A DNA stretch of 64,000 nt, from positions 3,224,001-3,288,000 of the forward strand of contig NZ_CP160453.1 of assembly GCF_040744945.1 (NCBI RefSeq). The letters are read 5' to 3'. Every line of letters starts with the position of its first letter. Within the stretch, counting starts at the first letter, position 1. The position numbers were made by a program, and so were the translations under genes. The notes under the pieces are model-generated. The model ran no database searches. It saw nothing but the letters and a program-made list of their open reading frames with translations, and was not told the origin of the DNA. Source of the DNA: Saccharothrix sp. HUAS TT1 (GTDB lineage: Bacteria; Actinomycetota; Actinomycetes; Mycobacteriales; Pseudonocardiaceae). Below, one piece after another: positions 24,319 through 33,536 of this stretch.

Positions 24319-27159
24319 GTGGCAGACGGCGACGACGAGCGCTTGCGGTTCGAGGTGCTCGGCCTGCTCCGGGCGGTGCGCGGCGGCGGGGAGGTGGACC
24401 TCGGCGCCGCCAAGCAGCGTGCCGTGCTGGCGGTGCTGCTGCTGGCCCGCAACACCCCGGTCAGCCGCGACCAGATCATCGAGGCGGTGTGGGGCGACAA
24501 CACGCCCACCAGCGCGGTCAACCTGGTGCAGACCTACGTGGCCGGGCTGCGCCGCGCGCTGGAGCCCAGCCGCGCCCCGCGCACCCCGGCCGAGCTGCTG
24601 ACCTCGGTCGGCGACGGCTACCTGCTGCGGGTCGACCCGACCGCCGTCGACCTGGACGAGTTCGAGCGCGGCGTGGTCGCGGCGGCCCGGCTGCGCGCGT
24701 CCGGCGACCTGGTCGCCGCCGCCGCCGCGCTGGACGAGGCCCTCGACCGCTGGCGCGGTGAGCCGCTGGGCGGCGTCGCGGGCCTGTTCGCCGAGGTCGA
24801 GCGCGGCCGGTTGGCCGAGCGCAGGCTCGCGGTGCAGGAGGAGCGGGCCGAGCTGCTGCTGCTGATCGGGCGCGGCGCGGAGCTGGTGCCGTCGCTGACC
24901 ACGCTGGTCGGCGAGCACCCGCTGCGGGAACGCGGCCACGGCCTGCTGATGCGGGCGTTGTGCCAGGCGGGTCGGCAGGCCGAGGCGCTGGCCGCCTACC
25001 GCGAGGCGCGGCGGGTGCTGATCGAGGAGCTCGGCGTCGAGCCCGGCCCGGAGCTGCGCAAGCTCCAGCAGGCCGTGCTGGCGGGCGAGGACCCCGAGCC
25101 GGAGCGCCCGACCCGGCCGATGGCGCTGCGCCCGGCCGGTGACCCGGCGCCCGCCATCACGCCCGCGCAGCTGCCGCGGGTCGCGGCGACGCTGATCGGC
25201 CGCGACGACGAGCTGGCCCGGCTGGACGGGCTGCTGGCCGAGTACCCGCAGGGCGGGCTGGTGCTCGTCGTCACGGGTCCCGCCGGTGTCGGCAAGACCG
25301 CGCTGGCCCTGCACTGGGCGCAGCGGGTGCGCGAGGACTTCCCGGACGGCCAGCTGTACGTCGACCTGCACGGCTTCGACCCGAACCGGGAGCCGCTGGG
25401 CGCGGGGGAGGTGCTGAGCCGGTTCCTGCGCACGCTGGGCGTGCCGTCGCCGGACCTCCCGGTGACGGTGGAGGAGCGGTCGGCGCTGTTCCGCACGCTC
25501 ATCGCGGACCGGCGGATGGTGGTGATGCTGGACAACGCCCGCGGCTCGACCGAGCTGCTGCCGCTGCTGCCCGGCCCGCCGTCGTGCGTGCTGGTGACGT
25601 CCCGCCGGCGGTTGGTCGGGCTGGTCGCGCACGCCGAGGCGCGGCTGGTCGAGCTGGACATGCTGGAGCCGGACGCGGCGGTGGCCGTGGTCAGCCGGGT
25701 CGCCGGGCGGGACGGCACGGAGGCCGCCGCGCTGCGCCGGCTGGCCGTGCTGTGCGACGGGCTGCCGCTGGCGCTGCGGATCGCCGCGGCCCGGCTGGCG
25801 GTCGCGCCGGCGCTGCGGGTGGCCGAGCTGGTCGCCGAGCTGGACGACGAGCACGGCCGGCTGGCCGCGCTGGGCCTGGAGGACGAGGACTCCACGGTGC
25901 GGGCGGCGCTGGACGCGTCGCGGCGGGCGCTGTCGCCGCTGCCCGCGCGGCTGCTGGCGCTGCTGGGGCTGCACCCCGGGCCGGACGTGACGGCGTTCGC
26001 GGTGGCCGCCATGGGCCGGGTGCGGTTGGGCGAGGCGCAGCGCGCGCTGGACGCGTTGACGGCGGCGAACCTGCTGTCGGTCAACGAACCCGGCCGGTAC
26101 GGCGCGCACGACCTGGTGCGGGTCTACACCCGGACGCTGGCCGCCGAGCTGCCCGCGGCGGAGCGGCGCGACGCGACCAGCCGGGTGCTCGACTACTACC
26201 TGCACTGCGCGGACCTGGCCGACGGCCTGCTGCCGGTGGGCCGCGGCAGCGTGCCGGTCGCGCCCGAGCACGTGCCCGTCGACGTGCCGAAGCTGACCGG
26301 TTCGGCCGACGCGATCGCCTGGCTGGACGCCGAGCAGGCCAACATCGTCGCCGCCGCCGAGCTGGCCGCCGCCGAGGGGTGGCTGGTGCACGCGTGGCAG
26401 CTGCCGTACACGCTGTCGCGGTTCTTCTGGCTGCGGGCGGACCGGACGACGTGGCTGCGCACCACCGAGGCGGCGCTGCAGGCGGCCACGGCGCTCGGCG
26501 ACCCGGCGGCGAAGTTCGTGATGCTGTTCAACCTGGGGCTCGCGCTGGCCCAGTTCCAGCGGATGGACGAGTCGCTGGCCCGGCACCGGGAGGCGCTGGA
26601 GGTGGCGCGGGCGTCGGGCGACGTGAACGCGCAGGCGCGGGCGCTGACCACGGTCGGGGACCTGCTGCAGTTCCTCGGGCGGGTGGACGAGTCGGAGGCG
26701 TCCTACCGGGCGGCGCTGGAGGTCAGCCGGGCGGCCGGGTCGCGGTTCGCCGAGGCCAACGCGCACCACAACCTCGGGATGCTGCACCTGAAGTCGCGGC
26801 GGTACGACGAGGCCAGGACGTGGCTGAGCGCGGCGGTGGCGATGTACCGGGAGGTCGGCGAGCAGTGCGGTGAGTCGACCTGCCACACGGACCTGGCGAT
26901 GGTGCTGCTGGAGTCGGGGGAGGGCGCGGAGGCGGTGACGGCGGCGCGCACGGCGCTGTCGGTCGCCTCGGCCGCGGCCAGCCCGTACCACCAGGCGATG
27001 GCGCACGACCGGCTGGCGACGGTGTTCGACCGGCAGGGGGTGCCGGGCGCGGTGGCGCACTGGCAGCGGGCGCTGGCGCTGTTCACCGAGCTGGACGCGC
27101 CGGAGGCCGACCAGGTCCGGGAACGCCTGGCCAGGTCCCGCGCCACGACCGCCGTCTGA
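24319..27159 (+). CDS. AfsR/SARP-family regulator with NB-ARC ATPase and TPR repeats
   Basis: About 946 residues. Residues ~8-100 are an OmpR-like winged helix (RFEVLGLL, KQRAVLAVLLLARN, IIEAVWGDNTPTSAVNLVQTYVAGLR). Residues ~105-255 are the bacterial transcriptional activation domain (GDGYLLRVDPTAVDLDEFE, AYREARRVLIEELGVEPGPELRKLQ). Residues ~285-560 are an NB-ARC STAND ATPase with Walker A TGPAGVGKTAL and the Walker B-like RMVVMLDNARGS. The C-terminus from ~640 holds several TPR units (LARHREALEVARASGDVN, SEASYRAALEVSRAAGS). SARPs bind heptad repeats and activate secondary metabolite or morphogenesis genes; the STAND part links this to ATP and an unknown ligand. No biosynthetic cluster is adjacent. 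The chitinase gene follows on the same strand, but with its own promoter. Confidence 0.93.
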   Translation: MADGDDERLRFEVLGLLRAVRGGGEVDLGAAKQRAVLAVLLLARNTPVSRDQIIEAVWGDNTPTSAVNLVQTYVAGLRRALEPSRAPRTPAELLTSVGDGYLLRVDPTAVDLDEFERGVVAAARLRASGDLVAAAAALDEALDRWRGEPLGGVAGLFAEVERGRLAERRLAVQEERAELLLLIGRGAELVPSLTTLVGEHPLRERGHGLLMRALCQAGRQAEALAAYREARRVLIEELGVEPGPELRKLQQAVLAGEDPEPERPTRPMALRPAGDPAPAITPAQLPRVAATLIGRDDELARLDGLLAEYPQGGLVLVVTGPAGVGKTALALHWAQRVREDFPDGQLYVDLHGFDPNREPLGAGEVLSRFLRTLGVPSPDLPVTVEERSALFRTLIADRRMVVMLDNARGSTELLPLLPGPPSCVLVTSRRRLVGLVAHAEARLVELDMLEPDAAVAVVSRVAGRDGTEAAALRRLAVLCDGLPLALRIAAARLAVAPALRVAELVAELDDEHGRLAALGLEDEDSTVRAALDASRRALSPLPARLLALLGLHPGPDVTAFAVAAMGRVRLGEAQRALDALTAANLLSVNEPGRYGAHDLVRVYTRTLAAELPAAERRDATSRVLDYYLHCADLADGLLPVGRGSVPVAPEHVPVDVPKLTGSADAIAWLDAEQANIVAAAELAAAEGWLVHAWQLPYTLSRFFWLRADRTTWLRTTEAALQAATALGDPAAKFVMLFNLGLALAQFQRMDESLARHREALEVARASGDVNAQARALTTVGDLLQFLGRVDESEASYRAALEVSRAAGSRFAEANAHHNLGMLHLKSRRYDEARTWLSAAVAMYREVGEQCGESTCHTDLAMVLLESGEGAEAVTAARTALSVASAAASPYHQAMAHDRLATVFDRQGVPGAVAHWQRALALFTELDAPEADQVRERLARSRATTAV

Positions 27160-27218
27160 CCGCCGCCCGACGGCGCGCCGAGGTCCGCTCACCCCCGGCC
27201 CCGTCGTGATCGGTTGAG

Positions 27219-27261
27219 TGGTCTGGACCTATTGACACAGAGGTCTAGACCTATCTACCTT
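27219..27261 (+). promoter_or_regulatory. Chitinase promoter with two DasR-type 12-bp repeats
   Basis: TGGTCTGGACCT (27219-27230) and AGGTCTAGACCT (27241-27252) form direct, individually near-palindromic repeats flanking a -35 TTGACA (27232-27237). A -10 such as TACCTT lies at 27256-27261. The same pair of 12-bp repeats around the promoter is the known hallmark of Streptomyces chitinase genes, where the GntR-family repressor DasR binds TGGTCTAGACCA-type sites and releases them with glucosamine-6-phosphate. Confidence 0.85.
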
Positions 27262-27309
27262 CCAGTAGCTGCGTCGTGGCCGCCGCCCCGTGCAGGAGGT
27301 GTGCTGGTA

Positions 27310-29646
27310 GTGCGCAAGAGAACCAGGTTGTCGCCGCTCGTGGCCTTGCTCGCCACGGTGGCCGGACTAGTGGTCGCCGTCGCGTCCCCGTCGCCGTCGA
27401 CCGCTGCCGCCGCGGGGGAGGAGTGCCGTCCCGACGGCCTCTACCAGACCCCCGGCGTCGCCGTCCCGTACTGCTCGACCTACGACACCGAGGGCCGCGA
27501 GTCGCTGGGCGCCGGCCACTCCCGCCGCGTCATCGGCTACTTCACCAGCTGGCGCACGGGCCGCAACGGCGCGCCCGCCTACCTCGCGTCCGACATCCCG
27601 TGGGACAAGGTCACGCACCTCAACTACGCGTTCGCCCACATCGACGCGCAGAACCGGGTCTCCGTCGGCCCCGACGGCCCGGACAACCCCTCCACCGGCA
27701 TGACCTGGCCCGGCGTCGCCCCCGACCCGTCCCTGCCCTACAAGGGCCACTTCAACCTGCTCAACAAGTACAAGAAGCAGCACCCGAACGTGAAGACGCT
27801 GATCTCGGTCGGCGGCTGGGCGGAGACCGGCGGCTTCCTCAACGCCGACGGCACGCGCAACGCGTCCGGCGGGTTCTACAAGCTCGGCGCGCAACCGCAG
27901 TCCGCGGTGGACTCGTTCGCCGACTCCGCCGTCGAGTTCATCCGCAAGTACGGGTTCAACGGCGTCGACATCGACTACGAGTACGCCACCTCGAACAACC
28001 ACGCGGGCAACCCGGACGACTTCTGGATCTCCAACGCCAACCGCGGCACGCTGTGGGCGGGCTACGAGAAGATCATGAAGACGCTGCGGGAGAAGCTGGA
28101 CCGCGCCTCGCAGCAGGACGGCAAGCACTACCTGCTGACCGCCGCCGTGCCCGCCTCGGGCTGGCTGCTGCGCGGCCAGGAGGCCTACCAGGTCACCCGC
28201 TACCTCGACTACCTGAACGTGATGAGCTACGACCTGCACGGCTCGTGGAACCACTTCGTCGGCCCGAACGCCGCGCTCTACGACGACGGCAAGGACGGCG
28301 AGCTGGCCGCGGGCGGCGTCTACACCGCGCCGCAGTACGAGGGCATGGGCTACCTGAACACCGACTGGGCCTACCACTACTACCGCGGCGCGATGCAGGC
28401 CGGGCGGATCAACATCGGCGTCCCGTTCTACAGCCGCGGCTGGCAGGGCGTCACCGGCGGCACGAACGGCCTGTGGGGCCGCGCGGCGCTGCCCGACCAG
28501 GCGAAGTGCCCGCCCGGCACCGGGTCCAACGTCGGCTCGACCACCCCGTGCGGCAACGGCGCGATCGGCATCGACAACCTGTGGCACGACTCGACCGCGG
28601 GCGGCGCGGAGGTGCCCTCCGGCGTGAACCCCATGTGGCACGCCAAGAACCTGGAGAACGAGATCACGCCGGACTACCTGGCGCAGCACGGCCTGGACCC
28701 GGCGAACGACCCGGCCGACCGGATCTCCGGCTCGTACAACCGGTTCTACGACAGCACCCTCACCTCGCCGTGGCTGTGGAACGCGGAGAAGAAGGTGTTC
28801 CTGTCCACTGAGGACGAGCAGTCCATCGCCGCCAAGGCGAAGTACGTGGCGGACAAGGGCCTCGGCGGCATCATGATCTGGGAGCTGGCGGGCGACTACC
28901 GCTTCGACGGCGCCAAGGGCCAGTACACCGTCGGCGACACCCTGCTCACCAAGATCAATGACGGCCTGCGCGGCGCGGCGCCCTACGGCAACCGCAAGGC
29001 CAACGGCCCCGTGCCCGCCGACGTGCTGAACGTCAGCGCCACCGTCTCCGGGTTCGCGCTCGGCGACAGCAACTACCCCATCACGCCGAAGCTGAAGCTG
29101 ACCAACAACTCGACCACCACCCTGCCGGGCGGCACGAAGATCGAGTTCGACTACGGCACCAGCGCGCCGGGCAGCATGGCCGACCAGTCCGGCTTCGGCC
29201 TGCGGGTGACCTCCAAGGGCCACTCGGGCAGCAACGTCGGCGGCCTCAAGGGCGACTTCCAGCACGTCGAGCTGACGTTGCCGTCCTGGCAGCCGCTGGC
29301 GCCCGGCGCGTCGGTGGACGTCGCGCTGAGCTACCAGCTGCCGATCGCGTCGCCGTCGAACTTCAAGCTCACCTTCGGCGGCAAGTCCTACGCCATCGCC
29401 TCCGACCACCCGCGCGGCGGGACCGGCGGCCCGGACCCGACCGACACCACCACCACCACGACCACGACGACCACGACCGACCGGCCGAGCTGCACCGTCC
29501 CCGGGTGGGACCGCACCAAGGTCTACAACGGCGGCAACGAGGTCTCGCACGCGGGCAAGCGCTGGCAGGCGAAGTGGTGGACGCAGGGCGACGAGCCCGG
29601 CACGACCGGCGAATGGGGTGTCTGGCGCGACCTGGGGGCCTGCTGA
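27310..29646 (+). CDS. Secreted GH18 chitinase with C-terminal chitin-binding module
   Basis: 778 residues from GTG 27310, nine bases after AGGAGGT. Residues 1-36 are a signal peptide. The GH18 barrel follows (RVIGYFTSWR, KTLISVGGWAE); the catalytic motif NGVDIDYEY places the proton donor at E224, with the first Asp of DGxDxDxE replaced by Asn. LDYLNVMSYDLHGSWN and GGIMIWELAGDY complete the barrel. A ~130-residue beta-sandwich (residues ~580-710) resembles carbohydrate-binding FnIII/CBM domains. A Thr-rich linker leads to a terminal CBM5/12 module with HAGKRWQAKWWTQGDEPG. It hydrolyses chitin outside the cell. A strong terminator follows the stop. Confidence 0.94.
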   Translation: MRKRTRLSPLVALLATVAGLVVAVASPSPSTAAAAGEECRPDGLYQTPGVAVPYCSTYDTEGRESLGAGHSRRVIGYFTSWRTGRNGAPAYLASDIPWDKVTHLNYAFAHIDAQNRVSVGPDGPDNPSTGMTWPGVAPDPSLPYKGHFNLLNKYKKQHPNVKTLISVGGWAETGGFLNADGTRNASGGFYKLGAQPQSAVDSFADSAVEFIRKYGFNGVDIDYEYATSNNHAGNPDDFWISNANRGTLWAGYEKIMKTLREKLDRASQQDGKHYLLTAAVPASGWLLRGQEAYQVTRYLDYLNVMSYDLHGSWNHFVGPNAALYDDGKDGELAAGGVYTAPQYEGMGYLNTDWAYHYYRGAMQAGRINIGVPFYSRGWQGVTGGTNGLWGRAALPDQAKCPPGTGSNVGSTTPCGNGAIGIDNLWHDSTAGGAEVPSGVNPMWHAKNLENEITPDYLAQHGLDPANDPADRISGSYNRFYDSTLTSPWLWNAEKKVFLSTEDEQSIAAKAKYVADKGLGGIMIWELAGDYRFDGAKGQYTVGDTLLTKINDGLRGAAPYGNRKANGPVPADVLNVSATVSGFALGDSNYPITPKLKLTNNSTTTLPGGTKIEFDYGTSAPGSMADQSGFGLRVTSKGHSGSNVGGLKGDFQHVELTLPSWQPLAPGASVDVALSYQLPIASPSNFKLTFGGKSYAIASDHPRGGTGGPDPTDTTTTTTTTTTTDRPSCTVPGWDRTKVYNGGNEVSHAGKRWQAKWWTQGDEPGTTGEWGVWRDLGAC

Positions 29647-29682
29647 GGGGTCTCCGACGTGCTCTGACGCTCACCTGAGGCA

Positions 29683-29727
29683 TCCCTTACCCGCCGTCTG
29701 CCACCCCTTACGGCGGCGGGTAAGGGA
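29683..29727 (+). terminator. Hairpin terminator of the chitinase gene
   Basis: TCCCTTACCCGCCG (29683-29696) pairs exactly with 29714-29727, a 14-bp stem with a 17-nt loop, 37 bases after the chitinase stop. Confidence 0.75.
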
Positions 29728-29827
29728 ACCACCTCCTCAACGCACGTGAACGACCGATGCCCGCCTCCGCCCCTCAGGACGACTCTTCGTGTCACCAGAG
29801 AGAAGCTGACGACACGAGGAGCAGGTC

Positions 29828-30013
29828 ATGGAGTGGACGCCCGAGTCCTTGCAGGCGGAGATCGACTACCGGCAGACCGCGCTGCGCGAAGACGCCGCCC
29901 AGTACCGCGTCGGCAGGCGGACGACGTCGACCAGGCGGTCGTGGTGGCGGCTGGGTCACCGGGGCGACCCGGAGTCGGCCGGGACCGGAAACGGCCACGA
30001 CCAGGCCGCCTGA
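29828..30013 (+). CDS. Small hypothetical protein upstream of the LuxR gene
   Basis: 61 residues from ATG 29828, preceded by GAGGAGCAGGTC, a strong ribosome site. It begins MEWTPESLQAEIDYRQTALR, a predicted helix, then a basic segment RRTTSTRRSWWRLGHRG and a Gly/Asn-rich tail. No domain is recognised. The good ribosome site, normal codon use and 11-bp distance to the LuxR-type start argue that it is translated with the regulator. Small helical proteins ahead of LuxR regulators are often annotated in actinomycetes as hypothetical. Confidence 0.5.
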   Translation: MEWTPESLQAEIDYRQTALREDAAQYRVGRRTTSTRRSWWRLGHRGDPESAGTGNGHDQAA

Positions 30014-30024
30014 GGTGTGACAGC

Positions 30025-33012
30025 ATGCCCGGTGTGGCACGCCTCGGTTCCGGAATCCCCTTGGTGGCGCGTGGCCGGGAGATGACCAGGCTGCGCGCCG
30101 CCCTCGACGAAGCCGCTCACGGCCAGGCGGGCGCCGTCCTGCTCGCGGGTGACGCGGGCGTGGGCAAGACCCGCCTGGTGGACGAGCTGGCCGCGTCGGC
30201 GGGCGACGCGCTCGTGCTCACCGGCCGCTGCCTGGAAGTCGGCGAGACCGGCCTGCCGTACCTGCCCTTCACCGAGGCGCTGGACCAGGTGCGGCGGGCC
30301 GGCCTGCTCGACGTCGCCGCCCGGCCCGCCCTCGGCCTCCTGCTGCCGGAGCTGGCGCTGCCCGCGAGCCACGACGGCGGCTCGTCGGTGTCCGGCCTGC
30401 CGCCGCACCTGGTCGGCCGCCGCCCCGAGCAGGACGTGGGCCAGCTGCGGCTGTTCGACGCGGTGCACGGGCTGCTCGGCGACCTGGCCGCCGACCGGCC
30501 GGTGCTGCTGGTGCTGGAGGACCTGCACTGGGCCGACGCCTCCACCCGCTACCTGCTGTCGTTCCTGCTGTCCCGGCTGCGGTCGCAGCGGCTGCTGGTG
30601 ATCGGCACCTACCGCTCCGACGACCTGCACCGCAGCCACCCGCTGCGCCCGCTGCTCGGCGAGCTGGTCCGGCTGCCCGCCGTGCGGCGGCTCGACCTGA
30701 CCCCGCTGAGCGCGATCGACGCGCGCTCGTTCGTCGCCGCGCTGGCCGACGACCTGGCCGACGACGTGCTGCTGGAGGTCGCCGAGCGCTCGGACGGCAA
30801 CCCGTTCTTCGCCGAGGAGCTGATCGCGGTCGCCGCCTGCGGCGACCGCGAGGTGCCGTGGACGCTGTCCGAGGTGCTGCTGGCCCGCATCGAACGCCTC
30901 TCCGCCGACGGGCAGCGCGTGGTGCGGGTGGCGTCGGTCGGCGGCCGGTCGGTGCGCCACGACCTGCTGCGCGACGCGGCGGGCGTGGACGACGTCGTGC
31001 TGGACGGCGCGCTGCGCGAGGCCGTGCAGCACCACGTGCTGCTGGTGGACCGCGACGAGGTCTACACGTTCCGGCACGCGCTGCTGCGCGAGACCGTCTA
31101 CAACGACCTGCTGCCCGGCGAGCGCGTGCGGCTGCACGCCGCGTACGCCGACCGGCTCGCCTCGTCCGGCGGCCGGGGCGCCGCCGCCGCGCTGGCCCAC
31201 CACAGCCTGGAGTCGCACGACCTGGTCCGCGCGCTGCGGGCGTCGGTCGACGCGGGCAACGAGGCGCAGGCCGCCGGCGCGCCCGCCGAGTCGCTGCGGC
31301 ACCTGGAGCAGGCGCTCAAGCTGTGGCACGCCGTGCCCGAAGCGCAGCGGCCGCCCGGCCTGACCGAGTTGGAGCTGCTGCGCGGCGCGTCGTGGGCGGC
31401 GGGCACGGCGGGGCAGCCGGAGCGGGCCATCGCGTTCGCCCGCACCGGCGCCACCGCGGTCGCCGGGGCCGACCCCGAGACCGCCGCGGCGATGTGGCGG
31501 CGCCTCGCGCAGGCGTTGCAGGCGCTGGACGGCACCGACGACGAGAAGTACCGCGCGGTGGAGGAGGCGTGGCGGCTGGTCCGGGACCGGCCCGCGAGCC
31601 CGGCCCGCGCGTGGGTGCTGGCGGTGTGGGCGGCGGCGCTGCGGCACGACCGCAAGTACCCCGAGGCGCGCGAGCGGGCCGAGCTGGCGGTGGCGGACGG
31701 CCGGGCGGCGGGCGCGGACTCGGCGGTCGCGGACGCGTTGACCACGCTCGGGCTGCTGGAGGAGCCGGAGGGGGAGGTGTCCCGGGCGCGCGAGCACCTG
31801 ACCGCGGCGGTGGCGTGCGCGATGGAGGCCGACGCGGTCAGCACCGAGCTGCGGGCCCGCTACTTCCTCGGCCTGCACCACTACGACCTGGGCGAGCTGG
31901 CCGAGGCCGGGCCGGTGTTCGACGAGGGCGTGGCGCGGGCCAAGGCGACCGGTCTGACCTGGAGCTCCTTCGGCCTCGAACTGCGCATCCTCCAGGTGCT
32001 GACCAGGTACTACCGCGGCGAGTGGGACGGCGCTGCGACCGCCGCCGAACCGCCCGGCCTGCGGGTGTCGAGCACGGTGTCGGCGCGGTTGGCGGCGGCG
32101 GGCACGCACGTGGCGGTCAGCCGGGGCGAGTTCGACCAGGCCGAGCGGATGATCCGGGAGCTGCGCGCGGACTGGCACCGCGACCTGCAGATCGCGTTGA
32201 TCACCGGCGGCACCGGCGCCGAGCTGGCGCTGTGGCGCGGTCAGCCGGAGCTGGCCGTCGAGCGGGTCCTGGACGCGATCAGCTGGTCCCGCAAGGAGGG
32301 CGAGTGGATGCTGGCCGGCATCCGGCTGGCCGCCCTGGGCGTCGCGGGGCAGGTGGAGATCGCCGCCAGGGCGCGGCGGCGCAAGGAGGCGGCGGCCGAG
32401 GAGCGGGCCGTGCGGGCCGGCCGGGAGCTGGCCGCCGACGCCCGCAAGACGGCCGAGCTGGGCAACCCGCGCGCCGGCGACCTCGGCCCGGAGGGTCGGG
32501 CGTGGCTGGCGCGGGCGGCGGCCGAGGAGTCGCGGCTGGCCGGGGCGGGCGACCCGGAGCTGTGGCGGCGCGCGGTCGACGGCTTCGGCTTCGGGTCGGT
32601 GTTCGAGCAGGCCGTGTGCCGGTGGCGGCTGGCCGAGGCGCTGCTGGCCGCGGACCGGCGCGACGAGGCGGCGACCGAGCTGCGGCTGGCCTGCGCGGTG
32701 GCCGACGAGCTGGGCGCGGCCCCGCTGCGCGAGGCGGTCGACCTGGTCGCCAGGCGGGCCAGGGTGGCGTTGCGCGACACCGGCCCGCGGGACCGCGTCG
32801 ACCCGTTCACGCCGCGCGAGCGGTCGGTGCTGGAGCTGGTCGCGCTGGGGCGCACCAACCGGCAGGTCGGCGCGGAGCTGTACATCTCGGAGAAGACGGT
32901 CAGCGTGCACCTGAGCCGGATCATGGCCAAGCTCGGCGCGAGCCGCAGGGCCGAGGCCGTGGCCACCGCCTTCGACCGCGGCCTGCTCGACCTACCCACC
33001 CCGCCCAGCTAG
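30025..33012 (+). CDS. Large ATPase LuxR-family (LAL-type) transcriptional regulator
   Basis: 995 residues from ATG 30025; GAGGTG lies seven bases upstream. Residues ~16-330 are an AAA/NACHT-like ATPase with Walker A LLAGDAGVGKTRLV (K48) and Walker B VLLVLEDLHWADAS. RHALLRETVYNDLLPGER is the LAL-family landmark. The middle is a long alpha-helical TPR-like region (EQALKLWHAVPE, AREHLTAAVACA). Residues ~925-985 are the LuxR/GerE helix-turn-helix: FTPRERSVLELVALGRTN, RQVGAELYISEKTVSVHLSRI. Members of this class, such as MalT in E. coli, sense small ligands or sugars through the TPR region. Ligand and target genes are not known here. It is the largest regulator in the window. Confidence 0.93.
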   Translation: MPGVARLGSGIPLVARGREMTRLRAALDEAAHGQAGAVLLAGDAGVGKTRLVDELAASAGDALVLTGRCLEVGETGLPYLPFTEALDQVRRAGLLDVAARPALGLLLPELALPASHDGGSSVSGLPPHLVGRRPEQDVGQLRLFDAVHGLLGDLAADRPVLLVLEDLHWADASTRYLLSFLLSRLRSQRLLVIGTYRSDDLHRSHPLRPLLGELVRLPAVRRLDLTPLSAIDARSFVAALADDLADDVLLEVAERSDGNPFFAEELIAVAACGDREVPWTLSEVLLARIERLSADGQRVVRVASVGGRSVRHDLLRDAAGVDDVVLDGALREAVQHHVLLVDRDEVYTFRHALLRETVYNDLLPGERVRLHAAYADRLASSGGRGAAAALAHHSLESHDLVRALRASVDAGNEAQAAGAPAESLRHLEQALKLWHAVPEAQRPPGLTELELLRGASWAAGTAGQPERAIAFARTGATAVAGADPETAAAMWRRLAQALQALDGTDDEKYRAVEEAWRLVRDRPASPARAWVLAVWAAALRHDRKYPEARERAELAVADGRAAGADSAVADALTTLGLLEEPEGEVSRAREHLTAAVACAMEADAVSTELRARYFLGLHHYDLGELAEAGPVFDEGVARAKATGLTWSSFGLELRILQVLTRYYRGEWDGAATAAEPPGLRVSSTVSARLAAAGTHVAVSRGEFDQAERMIRELRADWHRDLQIALITGGTGAELALWRGQPELAVERVLDAISWSRKEGEWMLAGIRLAALGVAGQVEIAARARRRKEAAAEERAVRAGRELAADARKTAELGNPRAGDLGPEGRAWLARAAAEESRLAGAGDPELWRRAVDGFGFGSVFEQAVCRWRLAEALLAADRRDEAATELRLACAVADELGAAPLREAVDLVARRARVALRDTGPRDRVDPFTPRERSVLELVALGRTNRQVGAELYISEKTVSVHLSRIMAKLGASRRAEAVATAFDRGLLDLPTPPS

Positions 33013-33062
33013 CCGGGCGGTCCTGTTCATCGGGCAGCACGAGCTATTTGAGGTTGGGAGTG

Positions 33063-33536
33063 ATGAGAGTGTCGACAGTGGTGACCACAGCTGATCGTGA
33101 CGTCCTGTTGGCGGATGAGCGCGACCAGCAGCAGGCGCAAGCCCTGGTCAGTCAGCTGTCCTCCGGCGGTGCGCGGTTCACCGCCGTGACCGGCGAGCGG
33201 GGCACCGGGGTCACGGTGCCTGCCGAGCTGTCGGCGCTCATCGCTCAGGTTGTCCGCGCTGTGGCACGAGGGCACGCGGTCACGGTCAACGCGATGCCGG
33301 AGGCGTTGACGACCACGGCAGCCGCGAAGCTGCTGGGCATATCGCGTCCCACCTTGATGCGAAAGATCAACGCCGGCGAGATCCCGTCGCACAAGGTCGG
33401 TACGCACACCCGCCTGCGAACGGTCGACGTGCTCCAAGAGCGGGATGCGCGCCGGCAACGCCAACTGGTCGCGTTCGACGAACTCCGGGCATTGGAAACG
33501 CCGCGGCTGTGGCCTGCCGGGCGGACATCCTCCTGA
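33063..33536 (+). CDS. Excisionase-family DNA-binding protein (orphan PIN-type antitoxin)
   Basis: 157 residues from ATG 33063; GGGAG lies just upstream. The C-terminal half is a MerR-like excisionase helix-turn-helix: EALTTTAAAKLLGISRPTLM, then INAGEIPSHKVGTHTRLRTVDVL. The N-terminal half (VTVPAELSALIAQVVRAVARGHAVTV) matches the antitoxins that usually precede a PIN-domain ribonuclease gene in actinobacteria. The basic tail ERDARRQRQLVAFDELRALE is also typical. No PIN gene follows: the next 314 bp hold no supported frame. It could be a lone regulator left after loss of its toxin. GC content in and after this gene is slightly lower than its neighbours. Confidence 0.82.
   Translation: MRVSTVVTTADRDVLLADERDQQQAQALVSQLSSGGARFTAVTGERGTGVTVPAELSALIAQVVRAVARGHAVTVNAMPEALTTTAAAKLLGISRPTLMRKINAGEIPSHKVGTHTRLRTVDVLQERDARRQRQLVAFDELRALETPRLWPAGRTSS

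Noticed and set aside
29746..30024. N-terminal extension of the LuxR-type regulator to an upstream in-frame start.
   Set aside because: The extra ~90 residues have no similarity, lack a ribosome site and overlap the small gene at 29828-30013 in another frame.
24319..33012. SARP and LuxR regulators as the edge of a secondary metabolite cluster.
   Set aside because: No polyketide, peptide synthetase, terpene or tailoring genes occur in the 64 kb window; only the aminotransferase and decarboxylase could fit and they are far away.
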